From the NCBI RefSeq assembly GCF_019431045.1, contig NZ_JAHXPT010000001.1, positions 372,001 to 436,000 on the forward strand: DNA of 64,000 nucleotides, read 5' to 3'. A program made the translations under genes and the position numbers. Every line of letters starts with the position of its first letter. Positions within the stretch are counted from its first letter, which is position 1. The notes below the pieces were generated by a model. The model ran no database searches and was not told the DNA's origin. It saw only the letters and a program-made list of their open reading frames with translations. The DNA is from Clostridium weizhouense (GTDB taxonomy: Bacteria > Bacillota > Clostridia > Clostridiales > Clostridiaceae). Positions 1-9,136 of the stretch are shown here, in pieces.

Positions 1-668
1 TCATACTTTGGAGTAAATTCTTTTATTGTACCGTCTTCATTATAAGTAACATCATATAAAGATGGCACATATATCCCTTGAATCTTTGATAGTTCTCTTA
101 AAAATTCTTTCTTTTTCCCCTTACCTTTATACTTTTTATAAAGTTCTAAGGCATCATTCATCATTTCTTCGCCTTCACCAATTTCAAAGAAATCTACTAT
201 ATCATATAAAGGCTCTGGATTATATGCACAAGGTCCCCCTGCCATAATTATAGGTTCATCTTCTCCTCTTTCAGAAGCTCTAAGTGTTATACCTGACATA
301 TCAAGCATATTTAATATATTTGTATAACTCATTTCATATTGTAAAGTGAACCCTAATATATCAAACTTATCTAAAGAATCTTTTGTTTCTAAAGTAAATA
401 ATGGTATATTATTTTTTCTCATTTGTTCTTCCATATCTGGCCATGGTGCAAATGCTCTTTCACAATATGTATCTTTTCTTTGATTTATAGTATGATACAA
501 TATTCTACTTCCTAAATGTGACATCCCTACTTCATAAACATCAGGGAAACAAAATGCAAATCTTATATCAACTTCTTTTGGATCTTTAATAATCTCATTT
601 AATTCTCCACCAGTATATCTACTTGGCTTTTCTACTTTAAATAAAATATCATCTGAAACTTTATTCAT
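1..668 (-). CDS. B12-binding radical SAM protein (TIGR03960-like), 5' part, cut by window edge
   Basis: The gene starts at ATG 666-668 after a GGAGG box and stays open to base 1, giving about 222 residues with no stop. The translation contains RFAFCFPDVYEVGMSHLG, CERAFAPWPDMEEQM, LGFTLQYEMSYTNILNML and MAGGPCAYNPEPL. These are typical of the N-terminal cobalamin-binding-like half of the TIGR03960 radical SAM family. The CxxxCxxC radical SAM part would lie beyond the edge. The exact reaction of the family is not established. In clostridia such genes commonly sit between spoIVFB and the RNase G/L21 genes, so this is probably the continuation of the block interrupted at 10482. Family assignment is firm; function is not. 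Confidence 0.85.
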   Translation of the reverse strand, partial: MNKVSDDILFKVEKPSRYTGGELNEIIKDPKEVDIRFAFCFPDVYEVGMSHLGSRILYHTINQRKDTYCERAFAPWPDMEEQMRKNNIPLFTLETKDSLDKFDILGFTLQYEMSYTNILNMLDMSGITLRASERGEDEPIIMAGGPCAYNPEPLYDIVDFFEIGEGEEMMNDALELYKKYKGKGKKKEFLRELSKIQGIYVPSLYDVTYNEDGTIKEFTPKY

Positions 669-1014
669 TAAAAATTTCCTCCTTGAAACACTCTAATATG
701 TGCTTATATTTATCTAACTGTATATTCTAAATTTTGGTCAATTTTAAATAAAATAAAAGAAGTATGCTAAGCGTATACTTCTTATTTAATATCCCTATTC
801 TAACACAATTACCTTGTATTTAAAACAATCTTATTCATCCCAATAATAACCATAATTATAAAATGGTTTCTTTTATTTAAATCTATATATACAAAAAAGC
901 ATAAAAAATAATCGATCAATATACTTAAACTATTATTTTCTTTTATATACTTAATCAATCTGATATTAATATAAGGCATAATCAGAAAACAATAAATTCA
1001 TATGCCTAATCTGT
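669..1014. other. Intergenic region, 346 bp
   Basis: AT-rich spacer between the Cof-type phosphatase and the radical SAM gene. It holds a short dyad (AGGCATA at 974-980 with TATGCCT at 1001-1007) just past the phosphatase stop, and the terminator at 757-783. The part between 669 and 750 should carry the radical SAM promoter, but no convincing -35/-10 pair was found. No coding potential was seen. Confidence 0.5.
757..783 (-). terminator. Rho-independent terminator
   Basis: Nine-base stem (757-765 with 775-783) around a short loop. It is followed on the minus strand by a T-rich stretch. It would end leftward transcription from the phosphatase gene. Confidence 0.6.
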
Positions 1015-1869
1015 CTATAAAATTTTATATATAGCTTTAGCAACACCGTCATTTATATTAGTATCAGTTATGTATTTAGCTATTTCTTTTACTTCAGGTA
1101 TAGCATTCCCCATAGCTACAGATTCTGTAAATTCCATAAACATAGAATAATCATTAAAACTGTCCCCAAGTACTAAAACCTCATCTCTATTTATCCCCAT
1201 ATTATCTACTACTTTTGCTAACATAATTCCCTTTTGTGCCTTTTCATCAGTAATCTCTATATTATCTTCAAAAGATGATGAAATAGCTAATCCATTTATA
1301 GATTCTAATCTTTCCCTAGCTTCTTTAAGAATAGATAAATCACTATTAAAGGCAACAAATTTTCTAAATTCTATATCACTATTAAAGAATTCCTCTATAT
1401 TAGAAATATATTTAAGTTCTAAGAAAAACGGATTAATTTCTGCTAATCTTAATGCCTCTTCAAAACTAGTACCTGGTTCAAATGATTGAATTCTGTACGC
1501 AATTTCTTCTAAAGCCTTTTCTCTTGTATCAGTAGTGTATACCCCTTTATTGGTCATAATTCTAAATGATATATTTATATTTTTTAATATTTCTATTATT
1601 TTGATAGCTTTGTTTTTATCTATGTTTATGCATTCTAATATATTTCCATCTTCATCTCTATATTCAGCACCATTCATAAGAATACATTGACATCTTATTT
1701 TACTTTCTTCAAGAAGTGGTTTAACACTATCATATTCTCTTCCTGTTGAAATAGTAAATATAATACCAGCTTGTTCTGCTTTATTTATAGCCTTTATATT
1801 TTCTTTACTTATAATATGTTTTTCATTAAGTAATGTTCCATCCATATCTGATGCGATAATTTTTATCAT
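1015..1869 (-). CDS. Cof-type HAD-IIB sugar/nucleotide phosphatase
   Basis: 284 residues, the usual size for Cof/YkrA-type HAD phosphatases. Motif I is ASDMDGTLL near residues 6-15 (nucleophile Asp), motif II is TISTGRE near 39-45, and motif IV is LGDSFNDYSMF near 233-243. The stretch between them is the type IIB cap, with the family's usual late Lys (EKAQKG). The protein should be a soluble Mg-dependent phosphatase acting on sugar phosphates or similar small molecules; the substrate cannot be read from sequence. The start has a GGAGGGG box. It follows the response regulator on the same strand, 167 bp away with a short repeat element between, so it may be a separate unit. A role in dephosphorylating an imported sugar phosphate is only an inference from the neighbouring transporter. 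Confidence 0.85.
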   Translation of the reverse strand: MIKIIASDMDGTLLNEKHIISKENIKAINKAEQAGIIFTISTGREYDSVKPLLEESKIRCQCILMNGAEYRDEDGNILECINIDKNKAIKIIEILKNINISFRIMTNKGVYTTDTREKALEEIAYRIQSFEPGTSFEEALRLAEINPFFLELKYISNIEEFFNSDIEFRKFVAFNSDLSILKEARERLESINGLAISSSFEDNIEITDEKAQKGIMLAKVVDNMGINRDEVLVLGDSFNDYSMFMEFTESVAMGNAIPEVKEIAKYITDTNINDGVAKAIYKIL

Positions 1870-1891
1870 TAGAACCCCTCCTCTTATTTAG

Positions 1892-1955
1892 GCACATTCA
1901 AAAAATAATAGACCGGTATACTCACCTCTTTAGTCTATTATTTTATTTCATATGC
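1892..1955. repeat. Short inverted-repeat element, family A copy 1
   Basis: A 64-bp element with imperfect terminal inverted repeats of about 22 bp (1892-1913 and 1933-1955) rich in AATAATAGAC. It resembles ends found at 10365-10424 and 43701-43854. It can fold into a hairpin and probably also terminates the regulator transcript. It carries no gene. Confidence 0.6.
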
Positions 1956-2036
1956 ATTATCATAACCGTATATCATTTAATTCTATCATAAAAAAACTAA
2001 TAAGCCATCTATAAAAAAATCTAGCTATGTTTTAAA

Positions 2037-3533
2037 TTATTTTATCTTGTAATTGCTAGGAATATCTCCTGTGTATTTTTTAAAATTATAAGTAAACTTT
2101 CTATAATCATTATACCCTACCTTTTCAGCTACTCTTGATAATGAATATCCCGCTTTTAATAACTCTATAGCCTTTTCCATTCTAAGTTTTCTTATATATT
2201 CTAAAAATCCAATACCTAGAGCTTGTTTTAATTCTCTAGATAAATAACTTTCATTTAAATAAACACTATTTGCTACAACTGTTAATGATATATCTTTATT
2301 ATAATTATCATTTATAAATTTAATAGCTCTTTTTATAGTGTTATCTTCTAGTTCCCCTCTGTAGTCTCTTATATTTTCTATTGCTGCATCTATAAATTTT
2401 TCTAAATCATTTTTTAAATAGCTTATTTGCTTATAATCATTTTCTAACTCTATATTTTCTAGATTATCAATCGAAATATCTAATTCTTTAAGTTTTTCCT
2501 TGATTTTTAATATCAATTCAAACACAACTTTAATTATCACATTTTTCCTTATCATATAATAATTAAATATCTTAAACAATTTATTAATATTTCTATTTAA
2601 TTCTTTTATATCTATATTTGATATATTAAATATTATCTCTGTAATTATATTGTTAATTTTTTCATAACTGCTCTGAAAATTATTATGTATATTATTTTGT
2701 TCTTCCTCTTCTATAATTTTACCGTATCCCTTATAAAAACATGTACTATATACTTCCTTAGCTATTTTATATAATTCCTTTAATTTTATTGGCGATCTAG
2801 GTTTAGTTATAGCTATTGTAATTATTCCTTGTGTACTATTTTTAATACCTTTAATCAATAATTCAAAATCTATATCCTTATTTTCATAAAATATTAATCC
2901 AATTATATTACTATGAGCTACAAATATATAACAATTTTCTATATTCTCTATTGCCCATTCTTTTATTTTCTTTATAATTTGTATATTTAAATTTTCTTTA
3001 TTAGCATTTATAAACTCTTCATAACTATCATTATTTATAAGTACTAATCTAACATTCTTTGAAATATCTAAATATTTGTCCACTCCCTTAATAGAACTTT
3101 GGCCTCGCATAATACTTAAGAAATATTTTTCAACTGCTAATTCATCATACTCTTTCCCTTTTTTAATAAGTTCTACTGCTTTCATAATTGCTTCTGTAAA
3201 TTCTGTTACTTGAATTGGTTTTAAAATAAAATCCAAAGCATTTATTTTTACCGCACCTCTAGCATATTGGAATTCATCATGTCCAGTTATAACTATAAAT
3301 TTTACATTAGGCAAAAATTGTTTAATTATTTTAGCCATTTCTATTCCATCTATTTCTGGCATATTTATATCTGTAACTATAATATCTGGATTAATCTTTT
3401 TTGCCAATTCTATGGCTTCATAAGCATTTGTTGCCTCCCCACAAACACTACAATTCATATTTTCCCATGGAATTATACATCTAAGTCCTTTTCTAGAGTA
3501 GTATTCATCATCAACTATGATTACTTTAATCAT
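2037..3533 (-). CDS. YesN-type response regulator (REC + AraC HTH)
   Basis: 498 residues. An N-terminal receiver domain carries VDDE near residue 8, the phosphoacceptor Asp in IIVTDINMP near 55 and Lys in LKPI near 104. The last 100 residues form an AraC/XylS double helix-turn-helix (DISLTVVANSVYLNESYLS, then GYSLSRVAEKVGYNDYRKF). The middle is a variable region typical of YesN proteins. It should bind DNA and activate the transport genes upstream in the same unit. Its ATG overlaps the kinase stop by 4 bp, so the two are translationally coupled and surely form one signalling pair. Confidence 0.9.
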   Translation of the reverse strand: MIKVIIVDDEYYSRKGLRCIIPWENMNCSVCGEATNAYEAIELAKKINPDIIVTDINMPEIDGIEMAKIIKQFLPNVKFIVITGHDEFQYARGAVKINALDFILKPIQVTEFTEAIMKAVELIKKGKEYDELAVEKYFLSIMRGQSSIKGVDKYLDISKNVRLVLINNDSYEEFINANKENLNIQIIKKIKEWAIENIENCYIFVAHSNIIGLIFYENKDIDFELLIKGIKNSTQGIITIAITKPRSPIKLKELYKIAKEVYSTCFYKGYGKIIEEEEQNNIHNNFQSSYEKINNIITEIIFNISNIDIKELNRNINKLFKIFNYYMIRKNVIIKVVFELILKIKEKLKELDISIDNLENIELENDYKQISYLKNDLEKFIDAAIENIRDYRGELEDNTIKRAIKFINDNYNKDISLTVVANSVYLNESYLSRELKQALGIGFLEYIRKLRMEKAIELLKAGYSLSRVAEKVGYNDYRKFTYNFKKYTGDIPSNYKIK

Positions 3534-5257
3534 CTATTTTCCTCCTTCTTAGGGACTATTACAGTAAATATAGTAAATTCTTTTTCTTTAGAATGAAATA
3601 CACCATAACTTTCTCCATAAAATAATTTTATTCTTTTATCAAGATTTTTAAGTCCAATTCCCTCACCCTTTGTTTTACTATTTTCAATACCAACTCCATT
3701 ATCTTTAATTTGAAAGCATAAATTATCATTACTTTTAAATCCATTAATAATTATAGTTCCATTTCCCAACTTTTCTTCTAATCCATGTACAATAGCATTT
3801 TCAACTAATGGTTGGAGCATTAATTTTAATATCATACAATCTAAAATATCTTCTTCTATGTTAATAATGCTTTCAAACCTATCTTTATACCTATAATTTT
3901 GTATAGTTAAATAACTATTTATTTGTTCTAATTCTCTTTTAACTTTTACAGTATCTTCATTACTATTGACATTATATCTAAAAAATTTAGCTAACTCATC
4001 TGTAGCTTTAATTACTGAATCATCTTCTCCAAGCCTTGCCATCCAACTTATTACCCCTAATGAATTATAAAGAAAATGTGGATTCACTTGAGATTTTAAA
4101 GCATTAAATTCTGCTTGTTGAACTAAAAGTTCCTTTTTGTAATCTTCTAGGATAAGCCTATCTAACTTCTTTACCATATGATTAAAACCTCTTGATAATT
4201 CTCCAATCTCATCATTAGTATGATTTTTTATGGATACTTCTAAATTTCCTTTTTCAACTTCCTTCATTAATGATTTAATCTCTAATATTGGTTTAGATAT
4301 TTTTTTTGACATAAAGATAGCAAAGTATATAGCTATTATTATTACAAACATCGTTAATATGATTATCAGTTTTATGTTATTTAAAAATTCTTCTAAAAAA
4401 TATTTCTTAGGTATTAATTCCATAACTCGTATCTTTTTTTTATTAGCACTTGTATAATAACCTAAATAATTTTTTCCATCCATTGATATATCTATCACAC
4501 CAGACTTATCATTCATTTGAAGTAAATACTCAGAATTTAATTTAAAACCAGTAGAATTTTTATTATTCTTATCAGTAATTATAAAACCGTTATCATCAAA
4601 AACCATAACATTTGACTCTTTAATAAATGATGTAAACTCAAAAATCTCATCAAAATAACTATCATAAACATCTAAAACAACATACCCTATTATCTGCTTT
4701 GTTTCTTTATCTATTATTGCTTTTCCAATAGAAAGAACAGTATCTTTAGAATTTTCTCCATCTACTCTCCTATGAATTTTATTTATAACGACATCTTCAT
4801 TTTCACTTAATTGTTTGTAAAAATCACCTCTTGAATCTTTATAAATTGGATAATAATAATTTGTAGTTGAAAATCTACTACTCTTGTCCAGATTTATAAT
4901 ATGCAGTGGTACTTCTGTACTTTGCGTAGCTAATATAGCAGTTGATATTTTATATAATTCTTGTGTATCATAAAATCTATCATCTATATTATTTCCCTTA
5001 CTATTTCCTTTTTTCATTATTCTTTGAACATCATAATTATCTGCAACATAATTAACAATCTTCTCATATGTACTAATATTACTTTCTATCAATTCTGATG
5101 CTATTTTTGTATTACTATTTGTAAAAGAATATATTTTTTCATATGTAGATTTTATAATAAACACAGTATCATATATCCAGAGTAATATTAATGGTATCAT
5201 TCCTACAATCAAAAATATAATAAGTAATTTCCTTTTGAAACTAAAATTCTTATTCAT
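3530..5257 (-). CDS. YesM-type sensor histidine kinase
   Basis: About 575 residues. There is a membrane helix near 10-30, an extracellular sensor region of about 260 residues (Cache-like), and a second helix near 290-310. A HAMP segment (SKKISKPILEIKSLMKEVE), the His_kinase box QVNPHFLYNSLGVISWM with the phosphoacceptor His, and a C-terminal HATPase (DNGVGIENS, GEGIGLKNL) follow. I chose the ATG at 5255-5257 because AGGGG precedes it; a GTG 30 bases upstream lacks a ribosome site. This family mostly senses sugars or related solutes outside the cell. It is coupled to the regulator by a 4-bp overlap and lies 206 bp behind the MgtC-like gene, with a possible attenuating terminator between. Confidence 0.9.
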   Translation of the reverse strand: MNKNFSFKRKLLIIFLIVGMIPLILLWIYDTVFIIKSTYEKIYSFTNSNTKIASELIESNISTYEKIVNYVADNYDVQRIMKKGNSKGNNIDDRFYDTQELYKISTAILATQSTEVPLHIINLDKSSRFSTTNYYYPIYKDSRGDFYKQLSENEDVVINKIHRRVDGENSKDTVLSIGKAIIDKETKQIIGYVVLDVYDSYFDEIFEFTSFIKESNVMVFDDNGFIITDKNNKNSTGFKLNSEYLLQMNDKSGVIDISMDGKNYLGYYTSANKKKIRVMELIPKKYFLEEFLNNIKLIIILTMFVIIIAIYFAIFMSKKISKPILEIKSLMKEVEKGNLEVSIKNHTNDEIGELSRGFNHMVKKLDRLILEDYKKELLVQQAEFNALKSQVNPHFLYNSLGVISWMARLGEDDSVIKATDELAKFFRYNVNSNEDTVKVKRELEQINSYLTIQNYRYKDRFESIINIEEDILDCMILKLMLQPLVENAIVHGLEEKLGNGTIIINGFKSNDNLCFQIKDNGVGIENSKTKGEGIGLKNLDKRIKLFYGESYGVFHSKEKEFTIFTVIVPKKEENR

Positions 5258-5341
5258 TCTATCAGGTCCCCTATTAACTTGTATCACTTTACCTTTAATT
5301 TCAACTTATTTTTCTATTACCATAATAAACTAATTCCATAA

Positions 5342-5383
5342 AAAAAGATAGAGACTTAAAAAATCCTAAATCACTATCTTTTT
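5342..5383 (-). terminator. Hairpin with T tract between MgtC-like gene and kinase gene
   Basis: Ten-base AT-rich stem (5342-5351 with 5374-5383) followed on the minus strand by a T run. It lies within the presumed operon and could reduce read-through from the transporter genes into the kinase and regulator genes. Confidence 0.45.
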
Positions 5384-5463
5384 AATTGATTATTCAATTT
5401 TAAATTATAATAAATCGCTATATTTTAAGTGAATACTAGCATTTTAAAACATAGCCTAATAAA

Positions 5464-6171
5464 TTAGTCTTTTACCTCATAAATTTGATTTATATACTCA
5501 TTAGCTGCTAACTGTAATAAAAATTCATTTAAAGTATAAAATTTAGGAATTTTCACAGTAAGTAAGCAACTTTTTATCTTCTTTTTATCTTCATCTTCTT
5601 CCTGATAAAATTCTAAATTTATTATCTTTATACCATTGTTTAATATAGAGTCTTGAATATATTTCATAGTTTCACCTTTATCAGTATACTCTATATAAAT
5701 TTTATAATTACCAGCATTAATTATAAATCTCTTTTCAAATCTTTTTAAACTTACCAATACTAATACTACTGAAATTCCTGCTAATATACTTATAGAGTAG
5801 TAACCTAATCCAATAGCTAAACCAATACAAGCTACTATCCATAATGATGCTGCAGTAGTAAGGCCTTTTATTGCACCTTTAGTATGAATTATAGTTCCTG
5901 CTCCCAAAAAACCTATTCCACTTATAACTTGAGCTCCTAATCTTCCCATATCTATTTTTATAGCATTAGCTAAAGCCTCATCTCCATTTATTAGTTTTAT
6001 AGATTCATTGACCATTTCAACTTGTATTAATGAAATTACAGTAGCACCTAATGCAACTAATATATGTGTTCTAAACCCTGCTGGACTATTTGTAGCTTCT
6101 CTTTCAGATCCTATAACTCCACCAATTAAAATTGATAATATTAATTTTAATATAATTTCCTGTAAGGTCAT
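5464..6171 (-). CDS. MgtC/SapB family membrane protein
   Basis: 235 residues. The first 140 carry several hydrophobic segments with the MgtC family pattern: IGGVIGSEREATNSPAGFRTH, GRLGAQVISGIGFLGAGTI and KGLTTAASLWIVACIGLAIG. The remaining 85 residues form a soluble ACT-like tail. MgtC proteins are inner-membrane factors tied to low Mg, phosphate balance and ATP synthase control in other bacteria; they are not Mg transporters in the strict sense. The gene starts 18 bp behind the ABC ATPase and reads with it, so it is part of the transporter operon. That pairing with an ABC importer and a two-component system is notable. Family call firm, role here inferred. Confidence 0.88.
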   Translation of the reverse strand: MTLQEIILKLILSILIGGVIGSEREATNSPAGFRTHILVALGATVISLIQVEMVNESIKLINGDEALANAIKIDMGRLGAQVISGIGFLGAGTIIHTKGAIKGLTTAASLWIVACIGLAIGLGYYSISILAGISVVLVLVSLKRFEKRFIINAGNYKIYIEYTDKGETMKYIQDSILNNGIKIINLEFYQEEDEDKKKIKSCLLTVKIPKFYTLNEFLLQLAANEYINQIYEVKD

Positions 6172-6189
6172 AGATTTTCCCTTTATTAA

Positions 6190-7263
6190 TTATATGATGT
6201 GAACATTATCTTCATGAAAACTAATAAATACCTCTTGATCTTCTTCATATATCTTTTTAATTTGTGGATTAAAATCTTCACATTTCAAAACTGAATTTTC
6301 TAATTGTATTGTATAATCCTGAAATGCTCCCATAAATGTTGATGCTATTATTTTTCCTTTAAATAATCCTTTTTTATCTATTTGAATTGCTTCTGGTCTT
6401 AATACTATTTTACATGAGTCTCCCTCTTTTTTAGTTCCTTTATAAGGTAAATTTAATTCTACATCTCCAACTTTTATAACAGCTTTATTATCCTTTATTG
6501 ATATTATATTACCATCTATAAAATTTGCTGTTCCTATAAAGTCTGCTACAAATTGAGTTGCTGGAGTATAATAAATTTCTTTAGGTGTTCCAACCTGTTC
6601 AACTATTCCCTTATTCATTATTATAATTCTATCTGAAAGGCTCATAGCTTCTGATTGATCATGTGTTACATAAATAGCTGTAATACCAACTTTTTTCTGA
6701 ATCTTTCTTATTTCAGTTCTCATATATACTCTTAATTTAGCATCTAAATTAGATAAAGGTTCATCAAATAATAAAACTCCTGGTTCCATAACTAAAGCTC
6801 TTGCAAGAGCCACTCTTTGTTGTTGTCCTCCAGATAATTGATTAGGATACCTTTGCTCCATTCCGTTTAATCCAACTAATTCTATTATATCTTTAACCTT
6901 CTTATCTAACTCTTCTTTATTCATTTTCTTTATTCTTAATCCATATGCTATATTGTCATAAATATTTAGATGAGGAAATAATGCATAACTTTGAAATACC
7001 ATAGCTGTATCTCTTTTATCAGGAGTTAAATTATTTATTTTATCTCCTCCTAAAAATATCTCTCCTTCTGTAGGTATTTCAAATCCTGCTATCATTCTTA
7101 AAGTAGTAGTTTTTCCACAACCTGATGGGCCAAGTAGCGTTACAAACTCTCCTGCTTTTATATCAATTGAAATATTATCTACTGCTTTAAATTCAGAATT
7201 TCCACCATGAATTATATATGTTCTTGTTAAATTTTTTATATTTACACCCTTACTTCTTTGCAT
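6190..7263 (-). CDS. ABC transporter ATP-binding protein (PotA/FbpC type)
   Basis: About 357 residues. Walker A is GPSGCGKTT near residue 50, the Q loop is FQSYALFPH, the signature is QLSGGQQQRVALARAL and Walker B is VLLFDEPLSNLD, followed by the H loop YVTHDQSEA. The last 110 residues are a TOBE-type regulatory domain, as in iron, polyamine and sugar-phosphate importers. I chose ATG 7261-7263 because AGGAG lies 8 bases before it, rather than a GTG three codons earlier. It powers the permease encoded upstream (15 bp away). Confidence 0.93.
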   Translation of the reverse strand: MQRSKGVNIKNLTRTYIIHGGNSEFKAVDNISIDIKAGEFVTLLGPSGCGKTTTLRMIAGFEIPTEGEIFLGGDKINNLTPDKRDTAMVFQSYALFPHLNIYDNIAYGLRIKKMNKEELDKKVKDIIELVGLNGMEQRYPNQLSGGQQQRVALARALVMEPGVLLFDEPLSNLDAKLRVYMRTEIRKIQKKVGITAIYVTHDQSEAMSLSDRIIIMNKGIVEQVGTPKEIYYTPATQFVADFIGTANFIDGNIISIKDNKAVIKVGDVELNLPYKGTKKEGDSCKIVLRPEAIQIDKKGLFKGKIIASTFMGAFQDYTIQLENSVLKCEDFNPQIKKIYEEDQEVFISFHEDNVHII

Positions 7264-7277
7264 TTCTATCACTCCTA

Positions 7278-8975
7278 CTATAATAAATTATCATCATTTT
7301 TACTTACACCAAATTTATCTAATAAAAAATACATAAATCCTATAGCAATCAATACTATTACAATTAAAACTGTTGAAAATGCTGATGCTACACCAAATCT
7401 TCCATTATCTACTTGAGATAATATTGATGCTGTAAGTAATTGATATTTAGGTGTTACCAAAAAGATTACTGCACTTACTGCTGTCATACTTCTTACAAAT
7501 GTATAAACTAATCCACTAAAAAATGCTGATTTTATTAATGGTAATGTAACTGAAGTAAATATTTTTGTAGAATTAGCACCTAAGTCTTGAGCTGCTTCTT
7601 CTATTGCTGGATCTATTTGTTGTAATGATGCAATACCTGATCTAACCCCAACTGGTAAACTTCTTACAATAAATGCTATAACTATTATAAAAGCTGTTCC
7701 AGTTAATATTAATGGTTTTGTGTTATAAGCATTTATATAACCTAAACCTAATACTGTTCCTGGTACTGCCATTGCTAAAAGTGATGTAAATTCTATAAAG
7801 CTTCTTCCTATAAACTTCTTTCTTACTATTAAAAAAGCAATAATCATACCAAGAACTCCTGTTATTGGAGTTGCATAAATTGATAATAATGTAGTGTCTT
7901 TTAATGGTTTTATACCTAGATTAAATACATATTTAAAATGATCTAATGTAAATGTATAATCTATTCCCATTACTTTAAATATTCCACCTAATGGAATTAA
8001 TATATAGAATGAAATTACAAATACTGCAATTAATAAACATACTATATCAATTGGCCAAACAATTTTCTTCTCTGTTATTAACTCTCTTTCTCTTGAAGCC
8101 TTTCCGGTAACTGTAACATATGACTTCTTTTCTATCCAAAATTTTTCTATTACAAAAAGTAATATTGATAATGTTAATAATACTACTGCTATTGCAGCTC
8201 CGCCGCTCATATCATAATTACCTATAGCTTGCATATAAATTTTAGTAGCTAGAGTAGAAAAGTTTCCCCCTATAACCATAGGATTTGAAAAGTCTGCAAC
8301 AACTTCAATAAATGTAAGTAAAAATGCATTTGCAAGTCCTGGTAGCATTAATGGCACTGTTACGGTTGTGAACGTCTTCCATCTAGATGATCCCATGCTT
8401 CTAGCTGCTTCTTCTAAAGATGGATCTATTTTCTTCAATAAACCAATTAATAAAAGATATGCAACTGGGAAAAATGTCATAGTTTGAACCATTACAATCC
8501 CCTTAAAACCATATATGTTCGCGTCTGTAATTCCTAATAGTTGCCTAGTTATAATACCAAATTGACCAAATAACATTATAGCTGATAAAGCTAAAACAAA
8601 AGGTGGAGAAACTATTGGTAATATAGATACAACTTTGAAAAGCTTTTTGAAATGAGATTTTAAGTATGCATCTGCATAAGCAAAAATAAATCCTATTAAT
8701 GTTGATAATGCTCCTACAGTCACACCTAAAAGTAAAGTATTTGTTAATGCCTCTTTAAATTCTATATCTTTTAATGTTTGTTTATATGCACTAAGTGAAA
8801 ATCCTCCATTTTCAATAAAACTAACTTTTAATACAGAATATAAAGGATAAAGTATAAATATCGCTAATGTAATTATTAAAAATATTATAGTTGTTAGCAA
8901 TATAGGATCTCTAACTATCTTTTTCATATTATCTAAATCATGTCTTGCTTTCATTTTACAATTACTAACTTTCAC
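7278..8975 (-). CDS. ABC transporter permease, two fused modules (FbpB/AfuB type)
   Basis: 565 residues with about 12 membrane segments made of two homologous halves. Each half ends with an EAA loop that docks the ATPase: EEAARSMGSSRWKTFTTV near residue 193 and EEAAQDLGANSTKIFTSV near 465. A single fused subunit of this type forms the channel alone, as in Fe(III) and hexose-phosphate importers. GTG start preceded by GAGGTG. It lies 161 bp behind the binding-protein gene, and that gap contains a short inverted-repeat element (9040-9130) that could tune expression of the downstream genes. Confidence 0.92.
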   Translation of the reverse strand: MKVSNCKMKARHDLDNMKKIVRDPILLTTIIFLIITLAIFILYPLYSVLKVSFIENGGFSLSAYKQTLKDIEFKEALTNTLLLGVTVGALSTLIGFIFAYADAYLKSHFKKLFKVVSILPIVSPPFVLALSAIMLFGQFGIITRQLLGITDANIYGFKGIVMVQTMTFFPVAYLLLIGLLKKIDPSLEEAARSMGSSRWKTFTTVTVPLMLPGLANAFLLTFIEVVADFSNPMVIGGNFSTLATKIYMQAIGNYDMSGGAAIAVVLLTLSILLFVIEKFWIEKKSYVTVTGKASRERELITEKKIVWPIDIVCLLIAVFVISFYILIPLGGIFKVMGIDYTFTLDHFKYVFNLGIKPLKDTTLLSIYATPITGVLGMIIAFLIVRKKFIGRSFIEFTSLLAMAVPGTVLGLGYINAYNTKPLILTGTAFIIVIAFIVRSLPVGVRSGIASLQQIDPAIEEAAQDLGANSTKIFTSVTLPLIKSAFFSGLVYTFVRSMTAVSAVIFLVTPKYQLLTASILSQVDNGRFGVASAFSTVLIVIVLIAIGFMYFLLDKFGVSKNDDNLL

Positions 8976-9039
8976 TATATATCACCTCATATTAATTGTT
9001 ATAAAAATGACCTTGTCTCAATATATCTTTAATATTTTC

Positions 9040-9130
9040 TATATTTTAAAAGAATGTTGATACTGTAGTATAATGACTAACTGACATTAAAATTTGCTTT
9101 ATACCACAATATCAACACTACTTTAAAACA
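9040..9130. repeat. Short inverted-repeat element, family D copy 1
   Basis: About 90 bp with imperfect terminal inverted repeats of roughly 33 bp. The left end reads like CTATATTTTAAAAGAATG and the right end is its inverse, ending TTTAAAACATAT. It lies inside the transporter operon. Similar right ends occur at 5440-5457, 54316-54384 and 63367-63405. Confidence 0.55.
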
Positions 9131-9136
9131 TATCTA